Assembly (NCBI GenBank): GCA_037367355.1
Contig: JAVSCG010000014.1
Span: 1-20,000 of the forward strand
DNA from: Neoscytalidium dimidiatum
Taxonomy: Eukaryota; Ascomycota; Dothideomycetes; Botryosphaeriales; Botryosphaeriaceae
DNA length: 20,000 nucleotides
Direction of reading: 5' to 3'
Program-made: the position numbers and the translations under genes
In this document: piece by piece, positions 9,636 to 19,079 of the stretch
How the letters are laid out: each line of letters opens with the position of its first letter
Position numbering within the stretch: the first letter of the stretch is position 1
The notes under the pieces: generated by a model
The model's input: the letters and a program-made list of their open reading frames with translations, nothing else
Databases searched by the model: none
What the model was told of the DNA's origin: nothing

Positions 9636-9940
9636 AAAAATCAATGGACGCCGAGCGCTCACCTCATCGACTCCGCATCACAAGGGAACTACGTCTCAAA
9701 CCGATTTGCAGAAAAAGCCAACCTAAAACCCAGAGAAAAGGACCAACCATATCAGCTGAGAACTGTTGATGGATCCCCAGCTCCTTTGGAGATGGAAAGG
9801 TAATCATCGAAACCCCGAAACTGACCCTCGAATACAAAAACCACAGGAACGTATCTGTCTAGACGTTACCAAGATCTAAGTATGATGTCATTCTCGGCAT
9901 CCCTTGGCAGAAGAAATGGAAAATACAATACGATTGGGAC
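9636..9940 (+). pseudogene. Aspartic protease region of pol
   Basis: VTKINGRRALTS leads, after a frame change, to LIDSASQGNYVSNRFA (active-site codons 9663-9680), followed later by YDVILGIPWQKKWKIQYD near 9880-9940, the usual second half of a retrotransposon protease. The catalytic triplet reads D-S-A instead of D-T/S-G, and copy B also has D-S-A (18934-18951 on the other strand). The shared residue suggests a family trait and not damage in A. Confidence 0.8.
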
Positions 9941-10199
9941 AATGGAGGAATTACCCTCAAGTCCAGAGAACGAAACCAAGAACCAGAATGGAAACCACGC
10001 ACCATAGCCGAACCGATTACCCGTAAGCCTAATTTCGAGCTGCGCTGGAAAGGACCCGAAAGAAGGGGCAAGCAATTGGAATGATGTGGTATCGCCCCAC
10101 CACTACAAACAAAGAAAGAACCCGACAGATTAGTGCCACCAGACGAGAAAAACCAGACTACCCGACACCCGTGGGAGATGACCCCACCAGGATACACGA

Positions 10200-10990
10200 A
10201 CAGTACCTTGATGGCGTTCCTAAGGAATACCACCGGTTCAAGGAAATTTTCAGAGAAAAGATCGAAGACGCACTACCGGAACACAGACCATGGGACCACG
10301 AGATCAACTTGAAACCAGGCACTGAACCCCGATTTGGACCCCTATATCCAATGTCGGAAAAGGAGTTACAAGCAATGAGGAACACTTGGACTTACTACTG
10401 AAGAAGGGATACATCCGACCCTCTCAATCCTCAGCAGGATTCCCCGTCCTCTTCGTACCAAAGCCCGGAGGCAAGTTACGCCTCTGTGTGGATTACCGAT
10501 CCTGAACGACATTACCATCAAAGACCGCTACCCTCTACCCCGCATCGATGAACTAGGGATCGCCTCTCCGGGGCACGATTCTTCACCAAGTTAGACCTGC
10601 GGGATGGGTACCACCTTATCCGAATCAAGGAAGGACATGAATGGAAAACCGCATTCAGAACTCGATACGGTTTGTACGAGTACTTGGTAATGCCTTTCGG
10701 ACTTACCAACGCCCTGCCACATTCCAAGCCCTTGTCAACCACGTCCTACGAGAATATCTGGACCGATTCTGCACAGCCTACCTCGACGACATCCTGATCT
10801 ACTCAGAAACCCTTGAAGAACACAAGGAACATGTATCCAAAGTCCTCCAGAAACTACTCGAATACAACCTCTCCGTCAAACCAGAAAAATGTACCTTCCA
10901 TGCCCAAAGGGTAGAATTCCTAGGCTTTATCATCGAACCAGGAAAAATAGTCATGGACCCAAAAGGTGGAAGACATCCTGAAGTGGCCAG
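10200..10990 (+). pseudogene. Reverse transcriptase domain of pol
   Basis: EYHRFKEIFREKIEDALPEH is followed by [102 protein letters not shown] and the catalytic YLDD at 10779-10790, then VEFLGFIIEPGKI. All the conserved RT blocks are present with catalytic aspartates intact, but they are spread over several frames (breaks near 10395, 10498, 10560 and 10700). Confidence 0.92.
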
Positions 10991-11179
10991 AACCAAGGAA
11001 CGTCAAAGAAGTACAAGCCTTTTTAGGGTTTGCCAACTTCGACGATTCATCAAACGATACTCGCATGTAGCCGAACCCTAATCCGACTCACCCGAAAAAT
11101 ACCCTTTCACCTGGGAAGCACCCCAACAAGAGGCGTTTGATCAACTCAAAGGGCCTTCGTAGAAGCGCCGGTACTCCTC

Positions 11180-11575
11180 ATGTTCGATCCTGACAAGCCA
11201 CTCTACCTCGAAACTGACGCATCCGACTATGCCATTGGCGCTACCCTCAGCCAGCCAGACGACGAGGAAGATTACACCCTATCGCGTATTACTCTCGCAA
11301 AATGTCACCCGCCGAGCTCAATTACGAGATACACGACAAAGAACACTTGCGATCGTCACAGCGTTCAGGAATGGCGACACTACCTTGAGGAGCTAACTAC
11401 GAAATCACGGTATACTCGGATCACAAGAACCTGGGATACTTCACAACCACCAAGGTGTTAAACAGAAGACAAGTACGATGGGCAGAACAACTCGCCCCTT
11501 CTACTTCAAGATCCACTACCGCAAGGGAAGTGAAAACGGCAAGGCCGACGCACTTAGCCGCAGAGCCGACCACGT
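11180..11575 (+). pseudogene. RNase H domain of pol
   Basis: [17 protein letters not shown] (11206 onward, with the first catalytic Asp) starts the domain. Remnants of [28 protein letters not shown] and a [12 protein letters not shown] stretch follow in other frames, and it ends [20 protein letters not shown]. This is the usual gypsy RNase H that removes RNA template during cDNA synthesis. There are frame breaks near 11280 and 11400. Confidence 0.88.
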
Positions 11576-11999
11576 GGAAGGAAAGCCAGAACTATCACCA
11601 GCAGTACTACGACAAAATGACGACGGCACGTTAGGCCCCAACCGCCCCCGAATCATTGAAGAATCCGACGCACCCTGGGAAGAACGAATACTGGCACCCA
11701 TCATAAGGCTAGGGAGCCCCATCGACGACGACGAACCTCCACGAAACCCAACACCAGAGCAGGAGCCGGAGGACGAAGAGGAACCGCAGGACGAGGAACC
11801 CATACCAACACTTGAAGAAACCACGGAAGAGGCAGTAAACGAGGAAGAAGATGACACCGCCACTTGGGAACAAATCATCCAAGGAAAATATAACAATGAT
11901 CCGCTATCCCAAGAACTGCTTCAACGAATAGGCACCCCCGAACATGACGACCCCGACCTAGTCCAAGACCATAGAGGCAACATACTATTCCGCGGAAAA

Positions 12000-13020
12000 A
12001 TCTACGTACCCACACCTCTGCGCAAACGGCTGACAAAGGAATACCACGAGTCCGCAGTTCACGGACACCAGGAATGACAAGAACCTTGGAACGGCTTGCA
12101 AGACACTTCTACTTTCCCCGAATGAGGAAAGTAGTAGAAAATCATCCAGGAATGTGACGAATGCGCAAAAACAAGGTGGCACGACATGCACCATACGGAC
12201 AACTACAGCTCATCACAACACCAACCAAACCCTGGGAATCGGTCACAATGGATTTTATCACCGACCTGCCAAATTCAGTAGACCCTGTGACTAAAGCACG
12301 ACACAACGCCATCCTGGTCATTGTCGACCGCCTGACAAAATGGGCATACTTCATCCCTTGTAACAAAAAAATCGGAGCAGAAGGCTGCGCCTACCTCTTC
12401 CTCAGATATGTCTTCGCCCACCACGGATGCCCAAGGAACTAATCACGGACCGAGACCCACGATTCAGAGCTAAGTTCTGGCAAACCTTGGTCCAGTTAGG
12501 AACTAAACACAAGATGTCAACAACGGCACACCCGCAAACCGATGGACAAACGGAACGAACCAACCAAACGCTAGAACAGTACCTAAGATTCTACCTGAAT
12601 TACAGGCAAAACAACTGGGTCGAACTCCTACCATTAGCCCAATACGCGTACAACAGCACATCAACGGAAGCCACACAAACCACGCCCTTCTACGCCAACT
12701 ACGGATTCGACCCTACTGCCTTCGGAGAACCCCAGATCTGCGAAGTACTCGCCAAAAGCTATGCTCAGAGCAGACCAGCTACGTGAACTACAGGAACTGG
12801 CCCGAGACATCAAATTCACCGCCGAATGGCATGTATGTACCATGACAGACGGCGCCAGGCGTCGCCGCCCTGAAGGAGGGGATAAAGTCTGGCTCCTCAG
12901 AAAAAACATCAAAACAACACGATCGAACGACAAATTGGACCACAAGAAAATCGGACCCTTGAGAAAAAACTTTCACCTGTTTCCTTTAAACTCAGATTGC
13001 CAGAACAAGTGGGTATACAC
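12000..13020 (+). pseudogene. Integrase domain of pol with GPY/F module
   Basis: The HHCC finger is seen as ESAVHGHQ, RTLERLARHFYFPRMRK and ECDEC, across frame changes near 12075 and 12140. The core shows SVTMDFITDLPNS (first Asp), ELITDRDPRFRAKFW (second Asp) and TAHPQTDGQTERTNQTLEQ (Glu), the D,D-35-E arrangement. Then GDKVWLLRKNIKTTR and KLDHKKIGPL give the C-terminal GPY/F-type module, ending in a damaged VFH..L.P segment. Between RNase H and the finger lies an acidic linker rich in Glu, Asp and Pro (about 11690-11850). Confidence 0.92.
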
Positions 13021-13092
13021 AGTTTTCCATCTCTTTACTTGAACCCGCACACAGCAACGCCGAACCTGACCCAGAACTTGAAATACACCCCG

Positions 13093-13265
13093 ATGACGCC
13101 GACAAAGAATGGGACGTAGAAAATCTTGGATGGAGACTGGATCGACGGTCAATTTAAGTACCTCATCAAATGGGAAGGCGGATTCCGCCGGGAACCCGTG
13201 GGAACCCTCATGGGAACCAATCTCTTACCTTAACTGCGAGGAACTCATCCATGAATACCACCGAC
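13093..13265 (+). pseudogene. C-terminal chromodomain of pol
   Basis: Three frame segments give DADKEWDVEN, then DGQFKYLIKWEGG, then PWEPSWEPISYLNCEELIHEY, which is the chromodomain pattern (EW.VE.I, YLVKW.G, TWEP..L.....I..Y). It marks the element as a chromovirus. In related elements this domain binds methylated histone H3 and steers integration. The last frame remains open into the 3' LTR (to 14026) and is proline-rich after the domain; whether that tail is translated is doubtful because the opposite strand carries the better protein. Confidence 0.85.
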
Positions 13266-13867
13266 GAAACCCTGACCGCCCAAACCCAGAGCATCCTCCC
13301 ACGCAAACCCCGGAGGAGGCGTCAGGACACCTGAAACTGGTCCACCGGTGCCTCTCGAGAACCAGCCCGTCGGAACCCGCCACGTCACCACCGCCTGAAC
13401 CAGATAACAAGGACCCTGAGCCGCCCGCGCCTCCTGCGCCTCCTCAGCCTCAATGGCCGCCAACTCCCGCTCAAACAACTCCTGACTCCGGGAATCCAGG
13501 AAGAAAGTGTCCGCAACAGGCGGATCACCTTGGACCGAGAGTGGCGGTACGACGAACAAACGTTGAGCCTCCTCTTGCAACCGCTGAATCTCGGCCTCAT
13601 CCCTTTCGATCTCGCGCTGGGTCTGCTCAATCTGAGCCCGCACCCGGTCCCGTTGTTGATCCACGACGAAACTCAATAGGGAAGCCATGTCAGAAGGAAA
13701 GGAACAAAGGTGGCCTCGCTTGGCACACTCGTAACACCTCTTGGAATCCGGCGACACAAGACAACGAAGACGAGGTCTCTCCACACAAAGGAACAACGTC
13801 TGGGAGCGTCAGTACCGTTACGAAGGATACGGGCGAGAAGCGCGCGTCGACGAGCGGAACTGGACAT
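13245..13867 (-). CDS. Antisense accessory ORF with Cys cluster and coiled coil (one frameshift)
   Basis: On the strand opposite gag-pol, ATG at 13867 opens MSSSARRRALLARILRNGTD. After a one-base shift near 13800 the second frame reads LCVERPRLRCLVSPDSKRCY, then YECAKRGHLCSFPSDMAS, to a stop at 13245, about 207 residues in all. The cysteines (RC, CYEC, GHLC and one or two upstream) resemble a fungal Zn2Cys6 cluster with irregular spacing, or a zinc knuckle. A long charged helix follows (QIEQTQREIERDEAEIQRLQ...), a likely coiled coil, then a Glu/Ala-rich segment. Copy B has the same start, and there the first and second parts are in one frame. A TATAAA stands 50 bases upstream in A and 43 in B. 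I know no named family; a regulatory or nucleic-acid-binding role is a guess. The 3' end overlaps the chromodomain codons. Confidence 0.6.
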
Positions 13868-13916
13868 GACGGCAGAGAAATAATCTCAAGGGAACTAGGA
13901 GAGGAGCTCAACTACC

Positions 13917-13922
13917 TTTATA
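13917..13922 (-). promoter_or_regulatory. TATA box of the antisense ORF
   Basis: TATAAA on the minus strand (within gagtataaaggtag), 50 bases before the ATG at 13867. The same hexamer is at 15183-15188 in copy B, 43 bases before its ATG, despite many indels between the copies. Spacing fits a short 5' leader. Confidence 0.55.
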
Positions 13923-13948
13923 CTCGACCTTCGGGCCGAAGGTTGCCT

Positions 13949-13961
13949 AGAGGGGGGATAG
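13949..13961 (+). other. Polypurine tract of chromovirus A
   Basis: agaggggggatag directly precedes the 3' LTR, the place and composition of a plus-strand priming site. Copy B has the shorter agaggggatag at the same place. Confidence 0.88.
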
Positions 13962-14346
13962 TGTTACGGCACAGTCGCCCAGAAAGGCGGATAACGAAAC
14001 CCTACGACTACTCACCGCCCACGTGACCAACTCGGGGCCTAACTCGGCAGAATACCTACCGACACTGATGCACCAGACCACCGCACACTCGCTCAGCAAA
14101 GCTCGGACCACCGATCAGTACTGATCAGTGGGTTAACATTACAGATCACTACTGATCGTACCGATCACTCCATGTATATAGACCACACTCATTTATCGTA
14201 GTTAGGACCCTCGTGGTCAACTTGTCAATTGATTCCTACCCTACTATTGTACGAACCTCCCCTGCCTACCACTGTATTGGCCCCTAGAAAGCCCAAGCTG
14301 CCTGACGACGCGCCTCGACTCCCCCAGAAAGAGTCCCGGCGTAACA
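13962..14346 (+). repeat. 3' LTR of chromovirus A (385 bp)
   Basis: Same sequence as 7881-8259 with no substitution, plus six extra C bases in three C-runs. It ends ggcgtaaca at 14346. It faces the inverted LTR of copy B at 14798 across a 451-base spacer. Confidence 0.96.
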
Positions 14347-14797
14347 CTACGTACCTTAAAAATAGAATAAGAGGTAAGAATTATAGAAAAGAAGCCTAGA
14401 GAGTTTACGATATATTTTATAGTATTAAGCTTTAGCGTATCTACTCTAGGCTAGTACGACTATAAGTAGTCTAGTATTTACTAAATTAGGCTTAGCGTAT
14501 CTAACGTATCTAGTATCTTACTTCTTATCGTATCTTCTCGCTAAATCTTATAACCCTCGCTCCTCTATAAGATAACCTCGAATATATAATAATATAGCGT
14601 AATTTCTATATTATTTAGCGACTTAGTTAATTCTTTATATTTTTATAAAATCTTTCTAAGTCTTCTAACGTATTTTAATAGAATTTTCGAGTTTTAAGCG
14701 ATTTATATAAGATCTTTTTATACTATATTTTAGTAGTATATAAGCTTAAATAAGCCTCTATAGCGAAGTAGTATTAGTACCTCTCTATACTATCTTC
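14347..14797. repeat. 451-bp RIP-saturated spacer between facing LTRs, probably inverted
   Basis: No CA and no TG occur in this piece, as in 5071-7880, so it is very likely part of the same dead transposon. No coding motif was recognised. Its right end is tcttc, the reverse complement of the gaaga left of chromovirus A. If the piece is flipped, A gains a perfect 5-bp target duplication and the tract becomes continuous across A. Confidence 0.75.
14793..14797 (-). repeat. Displaced right target-site duplication of chromovirus A
   Basis: tcttc on the plus strand is gaaga on the minus strand, matching 7876-7880. See the spacer entry for the inversion model. A 5-base match has about 1 in 1000 odds by chance at one given site. 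Confidence 0.5.
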
Positions 14798-15148
14798 TGT
14801 TACGCCGGGACTCTTTCTGGGGGAGTCGAGGCGCGTCGTCAGGCAGCTTGGGCTTTCTAGGGGCCAATACAGTGGTAGGCAGGGGAGGTTCGTACAATAG
14901 TAGGGTAGGAATCAATTGACAAGTTGACCACGAGTCTAACTACGATAAATGGTGTGGTCTATACATGGTGATCGCGATCAGTAGTGATGTGTTAACCCGC
15001 TGATCGGTACGATCGGTCCGGCTTTGCTGAGCGAGTGTGCGGTGGTCGGTGCATCGGTGTCGTGTAAGTATTCTGCCGGTTAGGCGAGTTGTCACGTGGG
15101 CGGTGAGATCGAATTTCGTTATCCGCCTTTGGGCGACTGTGTATAACA
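14798..15148 (-). repeat. 3' LTR of chromovirus B (351 bp, inverted)
   Basis: In its own orientation it starts tgttatacacag and ends ggcgtaaca. It aligns with the LTR of A over its length but lacks about 30 bases in small deletions, including the central gatcagtactgatc palindrome. The gtggtcaac segment proposed as self-primer is kept. Confidence 0.92.
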
Positions 15149-15159
15149 CTATCCCCTCT
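15149..15159 (-). other. Polypurine tract of chromovirus B
   Basis: ctatcccctct on the plus strand, that is agaggggatag in the element's orientation, directly next to the LTR. It is two G shorter than in A. Confidence 0.8.
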
Positions 15160-15182
15160 GACAACCTTCGGCCCGAATCGAG

Positions 15183-15188
15183 TATAAA
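15183..15188 (+). promoter_or_regulatory. TATA box of the antisense ORF in copy B
   Basis: TATAAA 43 bases before the ATG at 15231, matching the one at 13917-13922 in copy A. Confidence 0.5.
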
Positions 15189-15230
15189 GTAGTTGAGCTC
15201 CTCCTAATTCCCGCGAGATTATCTGCCGTC

Positions 15231-15750
15231 ATGTCCAGTTCCGCTCGTCGACGCGCGCTTCTCGCCCGTATCCTTCGTAACGGTACTGACGCTCCCGACC
15301 ATTCACTTTGTGTGGAGAGACCTCGTCCTCGTGCTGTGTCGCCGATTCAGAGGTGTTACGAGTGTGTAAGCGAGGCCACCTGTTCCTTTCCTTCTGACAT
15401 GGCTTCCCTATTGATTTCGTCGTGAATCAACAACGGACCGAATGCGGCTCAGGTGAGCGAACCAGATCGAGAATGAGCCGAATTCGCCGGTTGCGAGGAA
15501 GGCTCAACGTTTGATTCGTCGCTGCGCCACTTCGGTCAAGTGATCTGTTGAACGCTTCCTGGACGAGTCGAAGTTGTTTGAGCGAGTTGGCGACGTGAAC
15601 TGAGGAACGCAGGCGCAGGTCGCGTCCAGCATCTGGTTCGAGCGATGTGTGGCGGGTTCCACGGTCTTTCCTCGGTACCGGTGAACCAGTTTCAGGTGTC
15701 TGACGCCTCCTCGGGGTTGCGTCGTGAAGAACTGCTGGCTGAGCGTCAGG
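15231..15750 (+). pseudogene. Antisense accessory ORF of chromovirus B, truncated
   Basis: ATG at 15231 opens the same N-terminus as in copy A (MSSSARRRALLARILRNGTD, identical over 22 residues). It continues without a frame change into SLCVERPRPRAVSPIQRCYE and CSFPSDMASLL, then stops at 15425. Two cysteines seen in A are missing (RC replaced by RA; the first one by His/Ser), while CYEC and the last Cys remain. Homology to the coiled-coil part of A continues to about 15750 but is riddled with indels. The first 22 codons and the leader are the best preserved part. Confidence 0.65.
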
Positions 15751-18700
15751 TTTCGTCGTGTATTCGGATGATTCCTCGCGGTAAAGTAGAGATGGTTCCC
15801 AAGGGCAGGTTCCCGAGATCCGCTTTCCCTTTGATGAGTAGATTGACCGTCGTCGATCTCAAGATTTCTCTACGTCCCATTCTTTGTCGGCATCAAGGTA
15901 TTTTCAGTTCTGGTCGGTTCGGCGTTGCTATGTGCGGTTCAGCTGAGATGTGAAGACTGGTGTATACCCACTTGTTCTGGCGTCTGGTTTAAAGGAAACA
16001 GTGAAGTTTTTTCTCAATTTGTGGTCGGTGCTTGTGGTCCAATTTGTCGTTCGATCGTGTTGTTTTGATGTTTTTCTGAGGAGCCAGACTTTATCCTCCT
16101 TCGAGGCGGCGTTTGGCGCCGGCTCTGTCATGTTACATGGCCATTCGTATGCGGTAATTGATGTCGAGCCAGTTCTGGTGTATCACGTAACTGGTTGCTC
16201 TGAGCATAGCTTTGGCGAACTCGCGATCTGAGGTTCTCCGAAGGCAGTGGTGGTCGTGAGTTGGCGTGAAGAAGGCGTGGTTGTGTGACTCCGTTGATGT
16301 GCTGTTGCCGCGTGTTGGGCTGTGGTAGGAGTTCGACGGTGTTGCCTGTAATTCAGGTAAGAATCTTAGGTACTGTTCTAGCGTTCCGTTTGTCCATCGG
16401 TTGCGGGTGTGCCGTTGTTGACATCTTGTGTTTAGTTCTAACTTGGACCAGTTTGCCGAACGCGAATCGTGGGTCCGTGTTAATTCCTTAGGCGCATCGT
16501 CGAAGATATCTGAGAAGAGGTAGGCGCGGCCTTCTGCTCCGATTTTGTTACAAGGATGAAGTATGCCCATTTGTCGGGCGGTCGACAATGACCAGGATGG
16601 CGTTGTGTCGTGCTATCACAGGGTCTACTAATTTGGCGGTCGGTAAAATGTGACGATTCCCGAGGTTTGGTTGTGTTGTGATGAGCTGTAGTTGTCCGTA
16701 TGCATGTCGTGCCACCTTGTTTTGCGCATTCGTCACATTCCTGAATGACTTTCTACTACTTTCATTCAGAAAGAAGTGTCTTGCAAGCCGTTCCAAGTTT
16801 CTTGTCATTCCTGGTGTCCGTGAACTACTCGTGTTATTCCTTTCAGCCGTTTGCGCAGAGTGTACTAAAATTTTCCGCGGAATAGTATGTTGCCTCTATG
16901 ATCTGAACAGGTCGGGATCGTATGTTCGAGAGTGCCTATTCGTTGAAGCAGTTCTGAGATAGCAGATCGTATTATATTTTCGCTTGGATGATTGTTCCCA
17001 GTGGCGTGTCATCTTCTTCTCGTTTACTGCCTTCCGTGGTTTCTTCGAAGTGACGGTTCGTTCTCGTTGCGGTTCCTCTGTCCTCCGGCTCTGCTGCTGT
17101 TGGATTTCGTGGAGGTTCGTCGTCGTCGATGGGGCTCCCTAGCATGATGAGTGCCATATTCGTTCTTCCCGAGGTGCGTCAGATTCTTCATGATTCGAGG
17201 CGGTGGTAACGTGCCGTCGTCATTTTGTCGTGTACTGCTGGTGATGTTCTGGCTTTCCTTCCACGTGGTCGCTCTGCGGCAAGTGCGTCGGCCTTGCGCA
17301 CTTCCGCTGCGGTAGTGGATCTTGAAGTGAAGGGGGCGAGTTGCGCATCTTCTGTTTAACAGCACCTGAGGCGTGATATCCCAGGTTCGAAGTATACCGT
17401 GATTTCGTGCTTCCTCAAACAAGTGTCGCCATTCCTGAAGCCTGCGATCGCAACTACTTTGTCACATCTCGTGGTTGAGCTCGGCTGACATTTGCGGAGT
17501 AATACGCGATAGTATGTATCTTCCTCGTCGTCTGGCTGTTGAATGAATTAAATTATTTGTCGAGATCAGCGACGAAAGACTTTCTACGAAAGCGAGTTGA
17601 TCAAAGCGCCTCTTATTGGTGCTTTTGAAAGTATTTCGGGTGAGTCGTTCAGGGACGGCTACATGCAGTATCGTTTGATGAATCGTCGGTAGAGGCAAAC
17701 TAAAAAGTACTGCTTTTGATTTCTTGTTCTGGCCGCTAAGATGTCTTCCACCTTTGGGTATGACTATTTTCCTGGTTCGATGATAAAGCTGAAATTCTGC
17801 CTTTTGGGCATGGAAGTACATTTTTCTGGTTTGACGGAAGGTATTCGAGTAGTTTCTGGAGGACTTTGGATACATGTTCCTGTGTTCTTCAAGGGTTTCT
17901 GAATAGATCGGGATGTCGTCGGCCAGGCTGTGCAGAATCGGTCAGTATTTTCGTAGGACGTCGGTTGTTGACTGAGGCTTGGGTGTGGCAGGGTTGTCGA
18001 AGGCATACCAACTCGTACAAACTGTCGAGACTGCGAGCTCGGTTTTTCCATTCATGTCGCTCCTTGATGATAAGGTGACCCATCACAGGTCTAACGGTGA
18101 AAAATCGTGCCCCGAAGAGCGATCCTGGTCATCGATGCGTGAGTGAAAGGTAGCGATCTTGATGTGTGTCGTTCGAGATCGGTAATCACACAGAGGCGTA
18201 ACTTGCCTCCGGGCTTTGTTACGAAGGACAGGAATCCTGCTGAGTGGAGGTCGGATGTATCGCTCTTCATTGAGTAAGTCCAAGTGTCCCACTTGTATTT
18301 CCCGACATTGGATATGGGGTCCAAATCGGGTTCAGTGCCTGGTTTCAAGTTGATGTGAATGATCTGTGTTCCGGTAGTGCGTCTTCGTCTTTCTCGAAAA
18401 TTTCCTTGAACCGGTGTTTCCTTAGGAACGCCATCAGGTACTGTTCGTCCATCCTGGTGGGGTCTCTCCCGCGGGTGTCGGGTAGTCTGGTTTTTCTGGT
18501 GCGGTAATCTGTCGTGGGGTTCTTTTCTTTGTTTGTAGTGGTGAGGCGATACCATCATTCCAATTGCTTGCTGCTCGGTCGCTTTCAGCGGCTTTCGAGA
18601 AAAGGCTTGCGTGGTAATCGGCTGTATGTGCGTGGTTTCCATTCTGGTTCTTGGTCTCTTCTCTGAACGAGCAATTCTCATTGTCCCAATCGTATTATTT

Positions 18701-18990
18701 TTCCATTTCTTCTGCCAGAGATGCCGAGAATGACATCATACTTGAGGATCTTGGTAACGTCTGGACGATACGTTCCCTGTGGTTTTTGTATTCGAGGGTC
18801 GATTTCGGGGTTTCGATGATTACCTTTCCATCTCCAAGGAGCTGGATCCATCAACAGTTCTCAGCTGATATGGTTGGTCCTTTCTGGGTTTTAGGCCGGC
18901 TTTGCAAATCGGTTTGAGACGTAGTTCCCGCTGTGATGCGGAGTCGATGAGGGTGAGCGCTCGGTCCATTGATTTTGTCACGACAACCGT
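15751..18990 (-). pseudogene. pol remnants of chromovirus B
   Basis: On the minus strand, in order from high to low coordinates: protease with LIDSAS at 18934-18951; RT pieces such as [15 protein letters not shown] and the YLDD site near 17915-17928, where the Tyr is lost and a base is missing (reads as LADD in one frame); RNase H and linker pieces (HFKIHYRSGSAQG and an acidic linker, 17000-17420); integrase pieces (HPCNKIGAEGRAYLF; EQYLRF, with part of the TDGQTERTN motif deleted) at 16133-16808; GPY/F module DKVWLLRK at about 16080-16120; chromodomain traces near 15780-15900. Inactive throughout. Confidence 0.88.
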
Positions 18991-19079
18991 GATTCCGTAT
19001 TGCGGAGTCTCTGCTGCTGTGGGTGTCTGTGGTTTCGGTCGATGCTGCTATGGTCCTGTGAGGCAGGGCCTCGCCTGCT

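Larger units (their letters stand above)
9600..13300 (+). pseudogene. pol: pol of chromovirus A (PR-RT-RH-IN-chromodomain), frameshifted
   Basis: One polyprotein region broken into many frame segments, with all domains in Ty3/gypsy order; each domain has its own entry. Frame breaks lie for example near 10395, 10498, 10560, 11150, 11280, 12075, 12140, 12430 and 13150. Most change the frame by one base without removing conserved residues, so the protein can be followed by eye but not translated. Known role: protein processing, cDNA synthesis and integration, with the chromodomain directing insertion to marked chromatin. Gag-pol is probably one ancestral frame, but the frameshifts prevent deciding whether a programmed shift existed. 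Confidence 0.9.
7881..14346 (+). mobile_element. Chromovirus A: full-length Ty3/gypsy LTR retrotransposon, 6466 bp
   Basis: Two direct LTRs (7881-8259 and 13962-14346) enclose a primer-binding region, gag with a zinc knuckle, and pol in the order protease, reverse transcriptase, RNase H, integrase, GPY/F module, chromodomain, then a polypurine tract. Integrase after RNase H makes it Ty3/gypsy, and the C-terminal chromodomain makes it a chromovirus. LTR ends are TG...CA with a 6-bp inverted repeat (tgttac / gtaaca). The LTRs differ only by three 2-base C deletions, indicating recent insertion, yet gag and pol are broken by numerous frameshifts. It sits inside the RIP-dead hAT tract but still has normal CA/TG content, so it has not been RIPped. 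On the opposite strand it carries an additional reading frame near the 3' end. Confidence 0.95.

Noticed and set aside
11516..11896. Serine-rich 126-codon minus-strand frame
   Set aside because: It is the shadow of the acidic Glu/Asp/Pro linker of pol; no start context or conserved motif, and copy B does not keep it.
13109..14026. 305-codon plus-strand open frame as an independent gene
   Set aside because: Its start is within the chromodomain in a shifted frame; only the PWEPSWEPISYL part is meaningful. The proline-rich rest mirrors the antisense coiled-coil frame and runs into the 3' LTR.
14347..14351. ctacg after the 3' LTR taken as target duplication of A
   Set aside because: It does not match gaaga before the 5' LTR; it is better explained as B's flank after inversion.
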